The translations under genes were made by a program, and so were the position numbers. Source: Leucobacter sp. UCMA 4100 (lineage in GTDB: Bacteria > Actinomycetota > Actinomycetes > Actinomycetales > Microbacteriaceae). From it: a stretch of DNA of 64,000 nucleotides. Below the pieces are notes generated by a model, which saw nothing but the letters and a program-made list of their open reading frames with translations, was not told the DNA's origin and ran no database searches. The stretch is taken from assembly GCF_027853335.1 (NCBI RefSeq), contig NZ_JAFEUS010000002.1, forward strand, positions 744,001-808,000, in the 5' to 3' direction. Shown piece after piece: positions 8,583-17,046 of the stretch (position 1 is the stretch's first letter; each line of letters begins with the position of its first letter).

Positions 8583-9194
8583 CTAGCTGATTGCGTCGAC
8601 CCTCGCCCGAATACCCGCGATGATGAAATCAAGACCTCGTTCAAACACGAGAGAGCTCCGTTCGTCGCCGCTCGGGTGATCGTTCATGAGCGTCACGAGA
8701 TGTGCTGAGGCCCGCTCGGCATCAAAAATGCGCGCGGGCGAAAGCGCATCGAGCGCAGCCCCAAACGAGAACGCATCAATGACTTCAATCGTGGTGAGAA
8801 TCTCAGACTGTGCCAGACCCGCTTCTTCGAGCGTTTGCGCGAGCGCCCCGTAATAGTGCATAAGGTCAGGCTCATCGATGACAACGGTCAACATCAGCTG
8901 TAGCACGCCGGGATGTTCGGCATACATGCGCCAGCTGCGGTGCACTTCGCCACGAATGCGCTCTTCCCAGGTTCCCTCAGTCGGCCCCTGTTCGAAGTAC
9001 TCGGTCACGAGCACGTGCCTCATCGCACGAATAACGCCTTCGCGACCTTGGACGTGGTGGTAAAGCGAAGAAACACTCACGCCGAGCTTTGTGGCGAGAG
9101 GCACCAGCTGAAGTTCATTGCCCGAGTCTACGAATTCAACCGCTGCACGGCCAATGATCTCGCGGTTCAGCAGTGTCGTGCAAGGTCTCGCCAC
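8583..9194 (-). CDS. TetR-family transcriptional repressor
   Basis: 203 residues from GTG 9194, preceded by AAGGAAGGGG. The N-terminal helix-turn-helix is REIIGRAAVEFVDSGNELQL...LATKLGVSVSSLYHHVQGREGVI, typical TetR, followed by the TetR_C effector domain with YFEQGPTEGTWEER and AEHPGVLQLML. Longer starts at 9233 or 9284 are open, but would overlap the palindrome at 9254-9274 that should be its operator. Divergent from the MFS exporter at 9332, which it probably represses. Confidence 0.9.
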   Translation of the reverse strand: MARPCTTLLNREIIGRAAVEFVDSGNELQLVPLATKLGVSVSSLYHHVQGREGVIRAMRHVLVTEYFEQGPTEGTWEERIRGEVHRSWRMYAEHPGVLQLMLTVVIDEPDLMHYYGALAQTLEEAGLAQSEILTTIEVIDAFSFGAALDALSPARIFDAERASAHLVTLMNDHPSGDERSSLVFERGLDFIIAGIRARVDAIS

Positions 9195-9253
9195 GGTGCC
9201 CCTTCCTTTGACGGTCTTGACAAATCTTGCCATACGGGCGACGATAATCACAA

Positions 9254-9274
9254 TAACCGAAATAGTTTCGGTTA
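9254..9274. promoter_or_regulatory. TetR operator palindrome
   Basis: TAACCGAAA-TAG-TTTCGGTTA, perfect 9-bp arms with a 3-bp spacer, lies between tetR (start 9194) and the MFS gene (start 9332). Size and symmetry fit a TetR dimer site. A TTGACA at 9217 on the plus strand is the nearest promoter-like sequence but has poor spacing. Confidence 0.75.
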
Positions 9275-9331
9275 ATTCGTTCACTGAGTAACGACTTCCT
9301 TTTAATCACCGCCAAAGCCGCCGGAGACCGC

Positions 9332-10579
9332 ATGCCCCACACCAACACCCCCGAATCAGCACTGTCGCAAGAATTCGCACAGCCGCCACACAGTGACCCG
9401 CGTCGCCCGCTGACGCTTCGCAACGGCAGCGCAACCTTTGTCATCGCCCTCGCAAGCCTGATGATGGCAAACCTTGCCCCCTTCGTGATGACCGCGCTTG
9501 GCCGACTCGGATTCGATGTCATTAGCAGTGGCAACATTCTCACTTGGGCCCTACTCGCCTCGGCGATTATCGGCCTGGGAACTTCGCGACTCGCGGCAGG
9601 AAAGCACCGCCGGAACCTCGCAACAACCGGCCTGTTTATCGCCACCGCCGCCTTCGCGGTTGCAACGTTTTCGCCCACTCCAGGCGTCGTTGTCGCAGGC
9701 CTCATCCTGGGCGGCGCTGGCATCGGTGCAGCGATCTCCACTTCCGGTGCAGCCCTCGCAGCACTGCGCAACCCAAACCGCATTTCAGCAGCCAGCGGGC
9801 TTGTGAACCGGGTGCTCATCGCCATCATTCTCGGCATCATTCCCATCTTTGGCATCGCTCAAACAAGCGTGTTCGGATCGCTCGCGTTACTCTCGCTCAT
9901 TGCGCTTCTGCTCGCGCAATGGCTTCCCGATGCCCCAAGCCACGCAGAACCCGTCGATGTCACCACCAGCCTGAGCATCGCAGCGCCACGCAAAATCACG
10001 CTTGCGGGCATCGCAATTCTCATCGTGTTCCCGGTATGGGGCGCGAGTGAAGACGCAATTTGGACCATGGCCCCGGTGCTCGGAGAAGCAGTCGGCCTCG
10101 GCGAGCAACCACTCGGCTTCGCGCTGAGCCTCGCGGCCGCCGGTGGCGTACTCGGCATGCTTACTGTCACAATTTTTGGCGAACGCATCGGCCGCGCGCT
10201 CCCCCTTTCAATTGCCCTCGTCATCGGCGGTGCATTGAAAATTACGGTCGGCTTCGTCGACGACCCCACGGTCTTCGCAACGCTCATCATTGCAATCAAC
10301 ACGATTTACGCGTTTTCATTTGCGCTATTCATCGCAGCTGCCGCTGGGCTTGATGCGCGTGGTCGATGGTCTGGGCCATTGATCGGCGCTTACCTCATCG
10401 GTTCAAGCTTCGCACCGCTGCTCGGTGGGTGGCTCATCGAACTCGTCGGTGCCGGCACGTTCACCCTCATTGCTGGCCTCGTGAGCTTCATCGCAATTGC
10501 ACCAACCAACGCAATCGCACGCGTTTCAGTAGGCGCTGAAAAAGCACTCGCCCGAGCCTCAGAGCGTCCCTCATACTAA
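9332..10579 (+). CDS. Major facilitator superfamily transporter
   Basis: 415 residues with about 12 hydrophobic helices. The first starts at about residue 35 (FVIALASLMMANLAPFVMTAL) and there is a cytosolic loop in the middle (about 205-225). The usual MFS loop motif between helices 2 and 3 is degenerate (GTSRLAAGKHRRNLATTG). Divergent from tetR and 33 bp ahead of an amidohydrolase, so the pair may import a substrate that the hydrolase cleaves, or export it. Substrate unknown. Confidence 0.85.
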   Translation: MPHTNTPESALSQEFAQPPHSDPRRPLTLRNGSATFVIALASLMMANLAPFVMTALGRLGFDVISSGNILTWALLASAIIGLGTSRLAAGKHRRNLATTGLFIATAAFAVATFSPTPGVVVAGLILGGAGIGAAISTSGAALAALRNPNRISAASGLVNRVLIAIILGIIPIFGIAQTSVFGSLALLSLIALLLAQWLPDAPSHAEPVDVTTSLSIAAPRKITLAGIAILIVFPVWGASEDAIWTMAPVLGEAVGLGEQPLGFALSLAAAGGVLGMLTVTIFGERIGRALPLSIALVIGGALKITVGFVDDPTVFATLIIAINTIYAFSFALFIAAAAGLDARGRWSGPLIGAYLIGSSFAPLLGGWLIELVGAGTFTLIAGLVSFIAIAPTNAIARVSVGAEKALARASERPSY

Positions 10580-10612
10580 CCAAGCCCCTCCACACAAGAA
10601 AGCATCTGCCAC

Positions 10613-12274
10613 ATGACTTCCTCACCCACTATTTACCACGGAGCAACGGTTTTCACCGGCGTAGCCAGCGATGCACCTCGTGAGAGCTTCGCCTGCCGCG
10701 ACGGGCTCATCATCGCTGCAGGCGACCTCGACGTCGTACGGGCTGCCGCCGGTAATGAAGCAGTTGAGGTGGATCTTGGTGGCTCCGTTGTCACCCCCGG
10801 CATTATCGAGGGTCATGCGCACATGCTGATGCTCGGAGAGACCCTCTCAAAAGTACCCCTGCGCGATGCAGAGACCGTTGCTGAGGTGCAGCACCGACTC
10901 GCAGCCGCCCGTGCTGCGAGCCCTGATGCCAAGGTGTTGCTCGGTTCAGGCTGGCGGTTCGACATATTTGACGAGGGCGAACGTCCCAATGCGGCACAGA
11001 TTGAAGCCGCCGTTGCTGACGTGCCCGTCGTACTCGACGCAAACGATCTCCACTCAGTCTGGGTCAACACTGCAGCGCTCAACGCAATGGGCATCACCAG
11101 AGAAACCCCGGACCCCGTGGGCGGCGAGATCGTGCGCGACAGCGCAGGGAACGCCACGGGCTTCCTGCTCGAGACTGCCGCGGTTTCGTTCGCGTGGAAA
11201 TACCTTGAATCGCTTCGCGGAGAAGAAGACGAAGACCGGTACCTCGATGCGGCCTTTACTGCCTATCTCGAGAGCGGCGTCACCGGCGCCACAGAAATGT
11301 CATTTGGCCACGCAGAGCTTGCCGCTTACCGTCGCAGGCTCGCCCGCGACGGACGCCTCCCCTTTCCCATCACTGCCCATTGGATGCTCACCGCTACCGG
11401 CGACACTGCCCAAGACCTCGCACAGATCGAAGAGGTTATCGAAGTGCGTGACAGCCTGCATGCAGACCATGGCGCCGAATGGCTCTCGATCGTCGGCGTC
11501 AAGTTCGTGCTCGACGGTGTCATCGATGCGTGCACTGCCGCGATGCAAGAGCCCTTCGTCAACGGTTCACACCCGGCCCCCATCTGGAACCGTGAACACG
11601 CTATTCCTGTGGCTGTTGCTGCCGATGCCGCGGGTCTTCAGCTCGCGCTTCACGCAATCGGTGATGAGGCGAGCGCAATTGCGCTCGACATGGTGCAGGC
11701 TTGCATGACAGAGAATGGCCCTCGAAATGATCGTCGTGCACGCATTGAGCATCTAGAATCAGTAACCGACGAGACCATCGCACGCATGGCAGCATTGGGC
11801 GTCACGGCTTCGGTTCAGCCAGTGCACTGCGACCCAGCAATTCTCGACAACTGGCAGGCTGTGCTTGGTGGCGAGCGTGCCGAGAGCGGCTTCCCGTGGC
11901 ATAGCTTCAGAGCCGCAGGGGTGCCCCTCGTCCTGGGCACTGATGCGCCCACTGCCCCGCACTATGCACCAGATAATCTCTTCATCGCACTCACCGCGGA
12001 GTCGGCGCTCGATGCGAGTCGCTCACCGTACCATCCAGAGCGCGTGTTTACTCCCGCTCAAGCGCTCGAAAGCCTCACTTCTGCGGCAGCGACGGCAACC
12101 GGCAAAGGCGAAACGCTCGGTCGTATCGCGACGGGTCACCGAGCAAACATCACGGTATGGGGCGTTGATCCGCTTCATGGAACGCCTCGCGATCTCGTGG
12201 GCAGCGCCGCAACGCTCACGCTGGTCGACGGCGTAGTGATGCACGATACCCGTGATGCCGCATCGCGTCTTTAA
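10613..12274 (+). CDS. Amidohydrolase family 3 (YtcJ-like) metal-dependent hydrolase
   Basis: 553 residues. N-terminal beta segment then VVTPGIIEGHAHMLMLGE, which supplies the first metal-binding HxH of the amidohydrolase barrel. Later LALHAIGDEA, RIEHLESV and LVLGTDAPTAPH supply the remaining metal-binding His and Asp. The family hydrolyses amide or related bonds in small molecules; YtcJ-like members are mostly uncharacterised. No signal peptide, so cytosolic. Probably co-transcribed with the MFS transporter and under TetR control. Confidence 0.88.
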   Translation: MTSSPTIYHGATVFTGVASDAPRESFACRDGLIIAAGDLDVVRAAAGNEAVEVDLGGSVVTPGIIEGHAHMLMLGETLSKVPLRDAETVAEVQHRLAAARAASPDAKVLLGSGWRFDIFDEGERPNAAQIEAAVADVPVVLDANDLHSVWVNTAALNAMGITRETPDPVGGEIVRDSAGNATGFLLETAAVSFAWKYLESLRGEEDEDRYLDAAFTAYLESGVTGATEMSFGHAELAAYRRRLARDGRLPFPITAHWMLTATGDTAQDLAQIEEVIEVRDSLHADHGAEWLSIVGVKFVLDGVIDACTAAMQEPFVNGSHPAPIWNREHAIPVAVAADAAGLQLALHAIGDEASAIALDMVQACMTENGPRNDRRARIEHLESVTDETIARMAALGVTASVQPVHCDPAILDNWQAVLGGERAESGFPWHSFRAAGVPLVLGTDAPTAPHYAPDNLFIALTAESALDASRSPYHPERVFTPAQALESLTSAAATATGKGETLGRIATGHRANITVWGVDPLHGTPRDLVGSAATLTLVDGVVMHDTRDAASRL

Positions 12275-12291
12275 AAAGTCATCATTAGCGC

Positions 12292-12329
12292 GAGACGTTG
12301 CGGGGCGCTTACACACCCGGCAACGTCTC
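12292..12329. terminator. Hairpin after amidohydrolase gene
   Basis: GAGACGTTGC (12292-12301) pairs with GCAACGTCTC (12320-12329), 17 nt after the stop codon. No T-run follows on either strand, so termination strength is uncertain. Confidence 0.5.
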
Positions 12330-12427
12330 AGAGCTGCCATCGCGGCGTAAAACTAGGCGAAAACAGGGCAGACATAGGCGGGGCAGGTGTGCTGAGTACT
12401 CCTTCACACCGGCAACCGCACCCTGCC

Positions 12428-12646
12428 TTAATCGTGCTGGTGCCTTCTTCGCCAGGCCCACTGCCCCACCTCAAAAACAGAGAAGACAAGGAGCAAAAAG
12501 GCTGAGACCATGACGACGAAGTACAGGGGCCCTGCAGCCATACGGCTCGTCGTAAAGAACGCAATCATGGCCCACAGAAAGAACATCGCTGCATTGCGAG
12601 CCACTTTCTTGCCACTGCGAGGGACATCAGGAATCATCTTGTCCAT
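12428..12646 (-). CDS. Small two-helix membrane protein
   Basis: 72 residues from ATG 12646 (MDKMIPDVPRSGKKVARNAA). Two hydrophobic segments (MFFLWAMIAFFTT and PLYFVVMVSAFLLLVFSVFEV) end in a basic tail WAWRRRHQHD. A longer in-frame start at 12814 is open, but its extra residues are low-quality Arg/Cys/His sequence. The family is not recognised. Confidence 0.55.
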   Translation of the reverse strand: MDKMIPDVPRSGKKVARNAAMFFLWAMIAFFTTSRMAAGPLYFVVMVSAFLLLVFSVFEVGQWAWRRRHQHD

Positions 12647-12740
12647 GCCTGCGACCCTAGCAAGGCGAAGAGCGCAAGAAAAGGATGGCTGATCTCGCTG
12701 GTCTACGCATAACGCAGGCCGATGTCTGTGGTGCTGAGCG

Positions 12741-13406
12741 TTACGAACCCAAAAGCAGTTGAAAACCATCGAGCGGGTTTGAATCGCTGAACACAACCTC
12801 AATCGTGATCCCATCGTAGGTCACGAAGGGTTTCCCATTCTTTTTCACAACGGTAGCGAGACTGTCAGGGTCATTCGTGGCAACAACGACTTCCCCCGTG
12901 AACAGATCCAGCGAAAAACCAGTCACGCCATGAATGCCGAGCGAGGCCGCGATCGAGTCTTCGCCACCGTCGGTGAAGTGCTCGCCCAGTTCTCTGGCCT
13001 TCCGAATATCAGCTTGCGACGGGACCGGAATGATCGGCAACGGTGACGTCTCGTTCAGTTCATCAACGATGGCGAGTATTTCATTCGCCACATCTGCTTC
13101 TTCATAGAAACGAAGTCTGACCTGCCCTCGAAGTTCGACATCGACAACGGTCAAGCCTTGATATCTCGGGTCTAAGTCGTTCAGCCCAGCGTCTTGAATC
13201 ATCTGCATGGTGTCTGACGTCGCAAGGTCAGTCATCTCGTCAACGATTGCTTGCGTTTCAGGGTCTAGCCGGTCTGAGTTCACGGCAGTTTTGCCGGCAT
13301 CCGTTTCTTGCCCTACCGAGTAAGCGGGGGTCAAACCGACAAAGCCCAGTGACCCTCCAAGAAGTATTGTGGCCGCCGTAGCAGCCAGTTGAAATTTCTT
13401 CGTCAT
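12741..13406 (-). CDS. Exported protein of unknown function
   Basis: 221 residues from ATG 13406 with AGAAGGG upstream. A signal peptide (MTKKFQLAATAATILLGGSL...TPAYSVG) is followed by an acidic mixed alpha/beta domain. LTVVDVELRGQVRLRFYEE and VTGFSLDLFTGEVVVAT resemble the strands of serine-protease pro-regions (streptogrisin or alpha-lytic type), but no protease domain is present. It may be a free-standing inhibitor- or foldase-like domain; this is inference. A longer upstream in-frame start exists without a ribosome site. Confidence 0.65.
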   Translation of the reverse strand: MTKKFQLAATAATILLGGSLGFVGLTPAYSVGQETDAGKTAVNSDRLDPETQAIVDEMTDLATSDTMQMIQDAGLNDLDPRYQGLTVVDVELRGQVRLRFYEEADVANEILAIVDELNETSPLPIIPVPSQADIRKARELGEHFTDGGEDSIAASLGIHGVTGFSLDLFTGEVVVATNDPDSLATVVKKNGKPFVTYDGITIEVVFSDSNPLDGFQLLLGS

Positions 13407-13697
13407 CACGCACCCTTCTCGAGACAGAGCATCGGGCCCGTCCCAACCGCCTAGTCTTGAGACTTGCACACATTGCCCTCACTCACAATGAGAATCAGGC
13501 TTTAGTTATCGTCTGGCAACACATCTCTACCCACTTGCGAGCCGGGATAGGCAGCCGACCAGACTCAAACCTCTGCGGTCCGTTCCGACTCCGCACGCCC
13601 AAAGTACGCTCCTTGCCGCGCGGGAAACAGCCGCAAAATACTCTTACGCAACCCGCGAAGCCTTGACAAAGGCTTGCATGGCTGGTCGTCTAAGAGC
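13407..13697. other. Gap without a recognisable gene
   Basis: 291 bp between the divergent genes at 13406 and 13698. No RNA gene, long open frame with plausible composition, or clear promoter pair was recognised. Confidence 0.5.
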
Positions 13698-14186
13698 ATG
13701 CTTGACAAGTTTTGGAAGGCCAGAAGAAGGGCAAAGAACGACTTCTTTCACGTCCTGACTCCAAACGAGAGCTGGAAAAAGACGACGGATCCTTTCAACG
13801 GCAAACAACTCTTGTATCCCCCGTCCTACTCTCCGGAAGATGCGATCTCACGCGCGGCAAGAGCTCGCGCAGGCAGACTGCACGAAATTATCCTCTACCC
13901 TGAGCACGGAAACGAGTGGCCACTCTGGGACACCCTTGCGGGCTGGACTTCCTCGCCCGAGGTCTACGGCCTCAGCCAAGCACTAACCGACGACATCTCC
14001 TCCTGGATGCAAGAGTGGCTAACCCCTGCAAACATCAATATGAGTCGCCCACATCCCGACAAATACGTTATGCTCCCGCGTTCATGGTTCGCAAAAGGCG
14101 ACGAGATCGCAGACCGCATTGCCCGCGAAACGTGGCACCTCGGGCACGTGCTCTCGCGTTTCAGAGGAACCGCGAAGCCATATTGA
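13698..14186 (+). CDS. Hypothetical protein next to the integration site
   Basis: 162 residues from ATG 13698 (MLDKFWKARRRAKNDFFHVL); a TTG at 13674 would add eight. Aromatic-rich soluble protein (WPLWDTLAGWTSSP, SSWMQEWL, ARETWHLGHVLSRFRG). No domain was recognised. It reads toward the att repeat and stops at 14186, just before the shared tRNA-Lys terminator hairpin, so it is convergent with the uninterrupted tRNA-Lys and belongs to the chromosome, not the element. Confidence 0.6.
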   Translation: MLDKFWKARRRAKNDFFHVLTPNESWKKTTDPFNGKQLLYPPSYSPEDAISRAARARAGRLHEIILYPEHGNEWPLWDTLAGWTSSPEVYGLSQALTDDISSWMQEWLTPANINMSRPHPDKYVMLPRSWFAKGDEIADRIARETWHLGHVLSRFRGTAKPY

Positions 14187-14279
14187 CGAAAGAAACCCCC
14201 GGCTCCGAAGAACCAGGGGTTTCTTTGATGTGGGCCCAGCCGGGCTCGAACCGGCGACCCGCGGATTATAAGTCCGATG
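14184..14279. other. Left attachment site of the ICE (partial tRNA-Lys duplicate)
   Basis: 96 bp matching 61010-61103 apart from one indel and three substitutions. It contains the terminator and the last 49 nt of the tRNA-Lys sequence as complement. The block 14226-14268 is identical to 61050-61092. At 14269 this copy has T where the intact tRNA has A, so the anticodon would be TAT instead of TTT. Beyond 14279 the match ends and no D-arm follows, so this is not a functional tRNA. The crossover lies in the identical block, because the T variant and everything after it is element sequence. Confidence 0.9.
14192..14223. terminator. Native tRNA-Lys / 13698-gene terminator (left copy)
   Basis: GAAACCCC (14192-14199) pairs with GGGGTTTC (14216-14223), followed by TTT on the plus strand. 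The same hairpin with two differences is at 61016-61047. In the empty site this copy would lie directly after the tRNA gene. Confidence 0.85.
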
Positions 14280-14433
14280 TATCTGACGTGATCTTTGTAG
14301 ATTTCCAACAGAAAACACTTGAACCGACGACACACCTGGCCCGCTGACGCTTTCATGCATAGCTCTCGACGAAATTAAGGAATGATCTTTAGCCGGGGAG
14401 GTTAATTTCTCGTCAGATAGAAAGTAGAAAAAC

Positions 14434-15363
14434 GTGGAGTGGGAGACTTCCCTAACCAAATACTCAAAGTATCAGGCCGCTGCAGGACTAAGCGAACGAA
14501 CCATAGCTGGGCGCGACGAATTATTACGCAATTTAATCAGCTTTAGCAAAGTCAGACGCCCACAATTAATAACCACTGAGGACCTGCTCGATTTCTTGAA
14601 TCGTCCCCATTACAGGACTGGCGGCCCTTTATCTCCCGGCACCAAGCAGGTGGAACGTTCATATTTGCAAAACTGGACACGGTGGATGCATCAATCTGGC
14701 TATATTGCTTACGATCCGGGCTCACGTCTTCCACGCGTAAAAGTACCCAGGAGACAAGCCAGACCTCTCAGCATTGAGCACATCAACGCCTTGATGAATT
14801 CAGATATTCGACAGGCGACCCGGGACAAGGTAACTATTCTTGCGAACACCGGCTTGCGCATCGGGGAAGTCGTGAGAATTAGGAAAAGCGACTATGACTG
14901 GCATACAAACTCTTTCCACTCATCCCGCAAGGGCGGGCTCATCCAAACCATCCACGCAAATAGCGCGGTGCAAGAGGTCGCTCAACGAAAGGCCAAAGAA
15001 CGGTCTGAATGGTGGTTTCCTTCACCGTACACAAGCAGTCAATTTCCTAACGGCGGCGGACACGTCCTCATGAAAAGTGCCAGTACGGCAATCTCTAAAG
15101 CGATGCGAAGAATCGGGATAACCGACACAAGATTGACAACGCATTCATTGAGACATTTTTATGCTTGTATTTTACTGGCACAGGGTACGCAGCTGCACGT
15201 TGTTCAACAACTTCTAGGTCACGCTTCACTCGCCACGACCCAGCTATACATACAGGTCGGCGAAGAAGAGCTGAAGCAAGCCGTGAGCCAGCTTCCGACA
15301 ATCGGTCAGCGAATCCCCGATTCTCACAATACTGATTCGAGAAACCAACTACTGACAGCATAA
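14434..15363 (+). CDS. int: Tyrosine recombinase (integrase) of the ICE
   Basis: 309 residues from GTG 14434. N-terminal SAM-like core-binding domain (about 1-105), then the catalytic domain with Arg142 (TGLRIGEV), His237-x-x-Arg240 (THSLRH), His263 (LLGHASL) and nucleophile Tyr272 (TTQLYIQVG). All catalytic residues are present. No strong ribosome site precedes the GTG. The gene reads away from the left att site. In the integrated state no element promoter is evident upstream, but in the excised circle the Xre gene at 60758 would end 86 nt before it on the same strand. It catalyses integration into and excision from tRNA-Lys. Confidence 0.93.
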   Translation: MEWETSLTKYSKYQAAAGLSERTIAGRDELLRNLISFSKVRRPQLITTEDLLDFLNRPHYRTGGPLSPGTKQVERSYLQNWTRWMHQSGYIAYDPGSRLPRVKVPRRQARPLSIEHINALMNSDIRQATRDKVTILANTGLRIGEVVRIRKSDYDWHTNSFHSSRKGGLIQTIHANSAVQEVAQRKAKERSEWWFPSPYTSSQFPNGGGHVLMKSASTAISKAMRRIGITDTRLTTHSLRHFYACILLAQGTQLHVVQQLLGHASLATTQLYIQVGEEELKQAVSQLPTIGQRIPDSHNTDSRNQLLTA

Positions 15364-15366
15364 CGC

Positions 15367-15530
15367 CATGTTTTTGCGGAAAGCCTGCGGCATTCTACGG
15401 GCTCCGCGACTCCGCACAACCACTTTCGCGGCATATCCTCACTCGCTGCGCTCGCTCCGGTATTCCACGGTTGGTTGCACTCCATCACTACACCCTCCGA
15501 GGCACAAAGTGCCTTTCCGGCAAAAACATG
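15367..15530 (+). ncRNA. Structured 164-nt element, copy 1 (leader of nrdH)
   Basis: Starts 3 nt after the integrase stop and ends 45 nt before nrdH. The ends (15367-15383 and 15513-15530) pair over about 17 bp with one bulged G. A small hairpin AGGCAC-AAA-GTGCCT (15500-15514) adjoins and partly overlaps the 3' arm. About 90% identical to 49967-50131 in the same orientation, with paired changes in the closing stem that preserve base pairing. It could be a cis-regulatory RNA, or a DNA-level hairpin such as a single-strand origin. No known class was recognised. Confidence 0.6.
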
Positions 15531-15575
15531 GAGAGGGAGTGCGCACAAAGCGTATTCAAGAGACTGGAGGACTAA

Positions 15576-15806
15576 ATGCAAACCGTAACGATCTACACCA
15601 CACCCGGATGTGCACAATGCGACATGACCAAACTCGCATTAACTAAACGCGGTATCGAATTTGAAACTGTAGAACTCGCACAAGATGCTGAAGCCCTGGA
15701 GAAAGTTAGAAGCCTCGGATATTCAGCTGCCCCTGTCGTTCTAACTAACACAGATCATTGGTCAGGGTTTCAGCCAGACAAAATCGCGGGTATCCCGAAT
15801 TATTGA
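15576..15806 (+). CDS. nrdH: NrdH-like glutaredoxin (redoxin)
   Basis: 76 residues, ACTGGAGGACTAA ribosome site. Thioredoxin-fold redoxin with Cys12-Ala-Gln-Cys15, the cis-Pro53 region (SAAPVV) and the NrdH-type HWSGFQPDKI (61-70). NrdH proteins deliver electrons from thioredoxin reductase to class Ib ribonucleotide reductase. No nrdEF is in the window, so on this ICE it may supply reducing power to the host enzyme during transfer replication or act on another thiol target. It follows the structured leader element. Confidence 0.9.
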   Translation: MQTVTIYTTPGCAQCDMTKLALTKRGIEFETVELAQDAEALEKVRSLGYSAAPVVLTNTDHWSGFQPDKIAGIPNY

Positions 15807-15876
15807 TCTGATCGAACGACGACCACCCCACCACCCTCTGTTGTCTACGACATCCCAGAGGCAGTACCCTCCGAGG

Positions 15877-15908
15877 AGCTTTTCCCCTGCCCTGGGGTGC
15901 TTCTTTTC
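15877..15908 (+). terminator. Terminator after nrdH
   Basis: AGC-TTTT-CCCC-TGCCCT-GGGG-T-GCT followed by TCTTTTC, between the convergent ends of nrdH and the histidine kinase gene. The stem is interrupted. Confidence 0.5.
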
Positions 15909-15909
15909 A

Positions 15910-17046
15910 TTATGATTTGGGAAGAATGGCTTCAACCGACCATCCATCATTCGTTACAGTCACTTTGAATTCACCCCCAAGGAGCTGAACCCGCTCTTCC
16001 ATTCGACGAAGTCCATATCCCGACGAGTTGGAAGCAACACCTGATTTTTCTGTGGCTGTTGCATTCCACACCCCGAGCCTCACCTCAAAGTCCAGGGCTT
16101 CTAACTCAATTCGGACCGTCTCAGTCCCCGGAGCATGCTTCATGACGTTGGTCACACATTCGTTAAATACATGACCAAGAGTGGACTCCACAATTCGCGA
16201 CAGTCTTACTTCGCCCAAACTCTTAGTTTCCACTTGAACTCCTGCAATACGGAAATCTTCAGAAATCTTTTCAATACGCTCTTGAATTCTAAAAGAATTG
16301 GGAATTATCGTTTGTGCAATGTCCTGACTACTGTCCATAACACGCATCATACGTTTCACATCAGTCATAGCTTGAACAGCTGCTTCTGTGATCGCTCGTA
16401 CGGAGATGTCTCGGTCGTTCTCATTGCCTGGGAGGGTAAGCACTCGTGTATGCATGAGAAGAACGGTTATGTCGTGCGCGACTACATCGTGTAATTCGTC
16501 AGAAATTCTCTCGCGTTCGTTTGCAACCGCTTGTTCAAGTTCACGCTGCAGCCTATCGACATCAGCATTCAGAACAGAAACTCTGTTTCTCTGCAGACGT
16601 AACACCCAACCGATAAGTCCTGAAGTCACACCAATTGCAAACAAACCGAGAGAAGCGCCAGGAGTAATTCCTTGTTCAAGTACCTCTGCAATGACCATAA
16701 ACCCAATGGTCAATGAGCTGTAAACGGTAGCCACCCAGCGCCTGCAGCAAAAGAAAACAAGTCCAGTTGCAAGTGCTAGAACAAAAACGTAGGGACCCCC
16801 TACGTTAAGCACGAGAGCAGCTGAAGCGAGAAGACTTAGAGAAACTGCAGCGCTTAGCGGATGCCAGGCAAAGAGCAAAATTGCCACAAACACGAGAACG
16901 TCCAACTGGCCTGTTGGTGAAGGCTCACCGTCTGAAAATAGGAAAAGAACCAAATTCGCTAGGAAAGCAATAATCACTACAACGACCAAAATGGCGCGCG
17001 CCGAACTCGACATCCTGTCATCAGCCACCACGTTAGACAGTCCCAT
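15910..17046 (-). CDS. NarL-type sensor histidine kinase
   Basis: 378 residues. Six hydrophobic segments in the first 150 residues (VVVVIIAFLANLVLFLF onward) form the membrane sensor. A short coiled segment leads to the HisKA_3 box ERERISDELHDVVAHDITVL with phospho-acceptor His186. The C-terminal ATPase ends GYGLRRMEERVQLLGGEF. An internal start at 17013 (MSSSARAILV) is possible. Divergent from its presumed partner response regulator at 17380. Lower GC than the flanking chromosome. The signal is unknown; the target may be the peptide cassette at 18183. Confidence 0.88.
   Translation of the reverse strand: MGLSNVVADDRMSSSARAILVVVVIIAFLANLVLFLFSDGEPSPTGQLDVLVFVAILLFAWHPLSAAVSLSLLASAALVLNVGGPYVFVLALATGLVFFCCRRWVATVYSSLTIGFMVIAEVLEQGITPGASLGLFAIGVTSGLIGWVLRLQRNRVSVLNADVDRLQRELEQAVANERERISDELHDVVAHDITVLLMHTRVLTLPGNENDRDISVRAITEAAVQAMTDVKRMMRVMDSSQDIAQTIIPNSFRIQERIEKISEDFRIAGVQVETKSLGEVRLSRIVESTLGHVFNECVTNVMKHAPGTETVRIELEALDFEVRLGVWNATATEKSGVASNSSGYGLRRMEERVQLLGGEFKVTVTNDGWSVEAILPKS

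Noticed and set aside
14231-14279. Second tRNA gene (anticodon TAT) at the left att site
   Set aside because: Only the 3' half is present; no D-arm or acceptor 5' strand follows, so it is the att duplicate.
13916-14347. 143-codon plus-strand frame crossing the left att site
   Set aside because: Its body is a shadow of the 13698 gene; only its last 26 codons matter, as the tail the Xre gene would gain in the circle.
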